Below, in pieces: positions 61,109-64,000 of a DNA stretch of 64,000 bases (position 1 is its first letter; each line of letters opens with the position of its first letter). Origin of the DNA: DATLSM01 sp049585815 (GTDB lineage: Bacteria; Actinomycetota; Thermoleophilia; Solirubrobacterales; 70-9). Where the stretch lies: positions 62,001-126,000 of the forward strand of contig JBAVAR010000054.1 of NCBI GenBank assembly GCA_049585815.1, read 5' to 3'. A model generated the notes under the pieces. The model had not been told where the DNA came from and did no database searches. It saw only the letters and a program-made list of their open reading frames with translations. The position numbers and the translations under genes were made by a program.

Positions 61109-62809
61109 ATGTCAAGGACGACTTCAAACCGGGCCTGGGGTCCCTCCCACCAGCAGATGGATCCGCCAGGCAAGCGCTCGGTGGAGTGGCTGGGGAGGAT
61201 CTTCAGCTACTACCTCCTCGCCCTGATCGCCCACGACATTCTCGATCCCGGTGGAGGGATAGCCTTCGCCTGGGGTCTTGAGGCGCTGTTCCTCGGCTGG
61301 CTCGCACTCTGGCTCCTGAGCGCGATCGCCGAGGGGCGCATCCCATTCGGCTGGCTTGGCTCGCTCCTGCGGGAATCGAAAACCGGCGAGGAGACGATCC
61401 AGTGCGAAGTAGAGACGCCGGGTGAAATGGTGCGCGCCGAGGTCGCCCGCCTCGGCGGCGGTGCCTATCTCGGCACGGGCAAGGGCGGCGGCTGGGTGAC
61501 GGCCGACCCCGAGAGCGCGGTTATGGTCCTCGGCCCGCCGCGCTCGGGGAAGACGAGCGCGGTGATGATCCCGGCGGTGATGGGGGCTTCGGGTGCGGTG
61601 ATCTCGACCTCGACCAAGCCCGAGGTGATGCGAGCCACGCTCGGTGCTCGCACAGAGGTCGGTCAGGCGTGGCTGTTCGACCCCTGCGCCAGCGAGACGG
61701 GGTTGCCTGAGGGGGTGCGGCGGCTGTGCTGGTCGCCGGTTGCGGCGGCGAGCAGTTGGGATGAGGCGCTGGTGATGGCACGGGCGATGGCGGCGGTCAC
61801 CCGGCCCGGGGCGGGGACGACGAACGAGAGCCACTGGTCCGAGCGCGCCGCGGCGCTGCTGGCCCCCCTGCTTCATGCCGCCAACCTCACCGATCGCCCG
61901 ATCGCCGAGGTGCTGCGTTGGACGCTGCGCCAGGAGCTTGGTTCCGCGGGGCAGGCGCTGCTCGACTCAGAAAGCGAGATCGCCGCCGACGTCCTGGCCG
62001 GGATCGAGGCGACCGACTCGCGCGAGCGCTCCTCGATCTTCTCGGCCACCGCCGGCGTCCTCGCCGCCTACAACTCCGACGCGGTCCGCGAAAGCGCGGC
62101 GCAGCCGAACTTCGATCCGGCCCGCTTCGCCGCCTCGGCCGACACGATCTACCTCACTGCGCCCGAGCACAGGCAAGCGCTCTGCGCGCCGCTGATCGTC
62201 GGCCTGCTGGAGCAGCTTCGACACGCCGTCTATCAGCGAGCAGCGACCGAGGATGTTGAGGGTCCGGCGATGCTGTGGGCGCTGGATGAGGTCGCCAACA
62301 TCGCGCCGATCCCCGACCTGCCGGCGCTGGTCTCCCAGGCGGGCGGGCAGGGACTGCAGGTGATGGTCGGACTGCAGGATCTGAGCCAGGCGCGCAGCCG
62401 TTGGGGGATCGAGGTCGCCGAGGGATTCATGAGTCTGTTCCAGACGAAGTTGGTGCTGTCGGGGATCGGCGAAAGTCGCACGCTGGAGGGCATCTCGCTG
62501 GCGCTGGGGGAATACGACCGTCAGGTGGTCTCCTCAACGATGGGACGGAGCAAGACGGATGAGTGGCTCCGCCGAACTCCCGATCAGTACAACGAGTCGG
62601 CCAGCTACCAGACGCAGAGGCAGCGGGTGCTGAGCCCGGGCGAGGTAGCGAAGCTGCCGGCGGGGCGGGGGCTGTTGCTCCAGGGGCCTGAGTGGGGGCT
62701 GATCGGTTTGACGAGGTGGTTTGAGCGGGAGCCGTGGAGGAGGGTCGCCTTACCGTTCCCCCGAGCGGCTCATCCACCGCGAGAGCAATGGCACGCCGGT
62801 GCGATCTAA
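61109..62809 (+). CDS. TraG/VirD4-like conjugative coupling ATPase
   Basis: The 566-aa protein has two N-terminal membrane helices (IFSYYLLALIAHDIL, LEALFLGWLALWLLSAI), Walker A AVMVLGPPRSGKTSAVMIPA, STSTKPEVMRA, and Walker B AMLWALDEVANIAPIPDLPA with the TraM-recognition-like GGQGLQVMVGLQDLSQARSR. It would deliver DNA to a type IV secretion channel. The ATG at 61109 is used; upstream codons are antisense to the winged-helix gene. Relaxase and channel genes are not in the window. Confidence 0.85.
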   Translation: MSRTTSNRAWGPSHQQMDPPGKRSVEWLGRIFSYYLLALIAHDILDPGGGIAFAWGLEALFLGWLALWLLSAIAEGRIPFGWLGSLLRESKTGEETIQCEVETPGEMVRAEVARLGGGAYLGTGKGGGWVTADPESAVMVLGPPRSGKTSAVMIPAVMGASGAVISTSTKPEVMRATLGARTEVGQAWLFDPCASETGLPEGVRRLCWSPVAAASSWDEALVMARAMAAVTRPGAGTTNESHWSERAAALLAPLLHAANLTDRPIAEVLRWTLRQELGSAGQALLDSESEIAADVLAGIEATDSRERSSIFSATAGVLAAYNSDAVRESAAQPNFDPARFAASADTIYLTAPEHRQALCAPLIVGLLEQLRHAVYQRAATEDVEGPAMLWALDEVANIAPIPDLPALVSQAGGQGLQVMVGLQDLSQARSRWGIEVAEGFMSLFQTKLVLSGIGESRTLEGISLALGEYDRQVVSSTMGRSKTDEWLRRTPDQYNESASYQTQRQRVLSPGEVAKLPAGRGLLLQGPEWGLIGLTRWFEREPWRRVALPFPRAAHPPREQWHAGAI

Positions 62810-63110
62810 GGCAGAGCTGGTGGTGTTGGAGACACTGCTGAGAATGGGGCTACGCCCTGGCTATGAGCAGGGCCTGGACTCGCCGTCCGATCCCCAGGAC
62901 TACCGCCTGCCGGACTTCACCGTCAATTTCGAAGGAGTCAGCTTCAACTGGGGGCACCTGGGGATGCTTGACGTCGACTACGAAATCGGTGAGCTTCTAG
63001 TATCGATCCCGCCCCCGCTGATATCGGGAGACGGCGTCATCGATCATGGGCGCAGTCAAATGCATGAGACGGCCCTTAACGTATCCAGACGGAGAGTCTC
63101 CTGCAGTTGA
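62739..63110 (+). pseudogene. Truncated PD-(D/E)XK-like nuclease domain remnant
   Basis: The frame reads VRSKAELVVLETLLRMGLRP, then YRLPDFTVNFEGVSFNWGHL and GMLD, which resembles the C-terminal nuclease-like module with LPDFT and YWEHLGML in several helicase-like proteins. The usual Glu before HLGML is Gly here, and after GMLDVDYE the sequence no longer looks conserved. It overlaps the 3' end of the coupling gene in another frame, with no start signal. Probably a leftover of a larger element gene. Confidence 0.5.
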
Positions 63111-63229
63111 CCGATGAGAAGTCGCACAAGACTCCGCCTCGCCCTCCGCCATGCTTTGGCTGCTCTTCGTGACACAGGTTCGCCCTGGAAATTTTAGGAT
63201 GGCGTATCGCTACGACTTGGTTCAGACGC

Positions 63230-63859
63230 TTGGGAGACATTCCTGGTATCGACTACGAGTCACCAGAGCCCGTTGACCGCAGCTCCCTTCCCCGCCATGA
63301 TGCAACCCCACGGCGGACTCGGGCTGCCCTCTTCGACGGTCGTGAGTTCGACCGCCTCTCCTGGGAGGCCGAGAGGGACGATGAGTATGGACTCGGGACC
63401 ACCGGCCGCTCGCCCGCCCAAGATCATGCCTACGCTCCCGATCGGGAGGAGATCGACAGCGAGACGCTCCTGACGCGGCTCTGGGAGAGTCTTGAGCTGC
63501 CCGGCCAACCCTCTGATTACCACTTCGCGATTCAGACTGCCGCCGGCCTGCTGTGGCGGCGCCGCTCGCGAGAGCCCGCGGCGCTTCGGTGGGCCGAGTA
63601 CCTTTACCTACTTGACGTGCGTTTGATCGAGGCATGTCCGGAGGCGATCGAGAACGAGTTTGCCCAGGGCGATAACTCCCAGGTCCCGTACTACGTAGCC
63701 AGCGCCTTCAATTCGCTGACTTCGCTTTATGAGAAAGAGGGCTTCCTCGCGCAGGCGCTCGAGATCGCCGCCGTCGCCGCTCGCTTCGGCCAAGGTCAGG
63801 AGCGGGTCGCCGAACTCAGCGAGCGCCTTGACGCTCTGGGCGCAGAAGACGGTGTCTGA
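63230..63859 (+). CDS. Hypothetical helical-repeat protein
   Basis: A ~209-aa protein: polar N-terminal ~75 residues, then helices of TPR-like spacing (YHFAIQTAAGLLWRRRSREP, WAEYLYLLDVRLIEACPEAI, YVASAFNSLTSLYEKEGFLA, QALEIAAVAARFGQGQERVA). I do not recognise the family. The start is uncertain (TTG 63230; no ribosome site). It overlaps the next gene by eight bases (GTGTCTGA), so the two form a coupled pair. Confidence 0.6.
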   Translation: MGDIPGIDYESPEPVDRSSLPRHDATPRRTRAALFDGREFDRLSWEAERDDEYGLGTTGRSPAQDHAYAPDREEIDSETLLTRLWESLELPGQPSDYHFAIQTAAGLLWRRRSREPAALRWAEYLYLLDVRLIEACPEAIENEFAQGDNSQVPYYVASAFNSLTSLYEKEGFLAQALEIAAVAARFGQGQERVAELSERLDALGAEDGV

Positions 63860-64000
63860 CCCCCCAGCTCATCTTGTCCTCTCCGCCGACTCATTCCTCG
63901 AGTACGCCTTCCTTCGCTGGGTCTTCGCCCCGGCGACGAAGGCGGCGATTGTCGAGTGCGTCAAGCCCCAACGTGAGCTGCTGCTCGACGGGCACTCTTA
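63852..64000 (+). CDS. Unknown protein, 3'-truncated by window edge
   Basis: The frame starting at GTG 63852 is open to the window end, giving 49 complete codons: SADSFLEYAFLRWVFAP, then IVECVKPQRELLLDGHS. The LDGHSY-like end resembles the start of nuclease-like domains in which an Asp of an RxDxxI strand follows; this is only a hint. It overlaps the upstream helical-repeat gene by eight bases. Confidence 0.5.
   Translation, partial: MSDPPAHLVLSADSFLEYAFLRWVFAPATKAAIVECVKPQRELLLDGHS

Larger units (their letters stand above)
57658..64000. mobile_element. Left part of an integrative (conjugative-type) element in tRNA-Val
   Basis: The element is inferred from a tRNA-Val gene followed by a tyrosine integrase, small HTH proteins in the excisionase position, a TraG/VirD4-like coupling ATPase and a nuclease remnant. 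attL should lie in the tRNA 3' half (57658-57676 region). The right end and its repeat are beyond the window, so no attachment core could be confirmed. Confidence 0.72.

Noticed and set aside
1..64000. CRISPR array, rRNA operon or insertion sequence
   Set aside because: No regularly spaced repeats, no rRNA core sequences and no transposase were seen.

Overview
High-GC actinobacterial chromosome, most like the Thermoleophilia/Solirubrobacterales. The clues are an F420-type (Ddn-like) oxidoreductase, many secreted repeat proteins, frequent GTG/TTG starts and candidate leaderless promoters, a dnaX-ybaB-recR block with a small SRP RNA upstream, and a three-gene succinate dehydrogenase with a CCG-domain subunit instead of cytochrome b. 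The lineage is inferred from gene style only. There is no rRNA or CRISPR array.

Layout. 1-15 kb: the 3' part of a sulfatase gene, a CAT-anticodon tRNA, secreted proteins (PASTA, FN3-like repeats), small membrane and stress proteins (GAP family, DUF1269, a 56-aa membrane protein), a DUF2252 protein, a VOC protein, an ArsR-SRPBCC pair with a readable promoter and operator, a methyltransferase, a Ddn-like oxidoreductase and a PRC-barrel protein. 15-20.7 kb: acyl-CoA ligase, a diiron R2-like/SCP2 fusion, an amidase and a TetR regulator. 20.7-27 kb: membrane glycosyltransferase, Lon, Hsp20 and a small Cys4 protein on the minus strand; fatty acid hydroxylase-like and AT-hook/winged-helix genes on the plus strand. 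26.7-35.7 kb: malate and isocitrate dehydrogenases, an AidB-like acyl-CoA dehydrogenase, an M50-CBS protease and sdhA-sdhB-sdhE. 35.7-42.4 kb: antiporter, asd, lysC, and a PadR-MMPL pair with a palindromic operator. 42.4-49.7 kb: a phosphate locus with a membrane-anchored phosphoesterase, two more zinc-ribbon proteins, pstCAB and a divergent pstS. 49.7-57.2 kb: TauE/SafE, a MerR-like regulator, a degenerate GGDEF protein, recR, ybaB, dnaX, a membrane glycosyltransferase, a decayed ABC-2 permease and SRP RNA. 57.6-64 kb: tRNA-Val(CAC) followed by the left end of an integrative element (tyrosine integrase, HTH proteins, M48 peptidase, conjugative coupling ATPase, a nuclease remnant and two unknown genes) that runs off the window.

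How parts work together. The best-supported regulatory reading is that a 22-bp direct-repeat motif (TTCAC in the first 11-bp unit, usually AACA in the second) occurs three times upstream of pstS and once before each of the two divergent zinc-ribbon genes. This suggests one phosphate-starvation regulon covering uptake (Pst) and a surface phosphoesterase. mdh, icd and sdhABE supply TCA-cycle steps. lysC and asd form the first two steps of aspartate-family amino acid synthesis. Hsp20 and Lon are translationally coupled in a proteostasis operon. The ligase and R2-SCP2 genes look like a lipid-activation and oxidation module.
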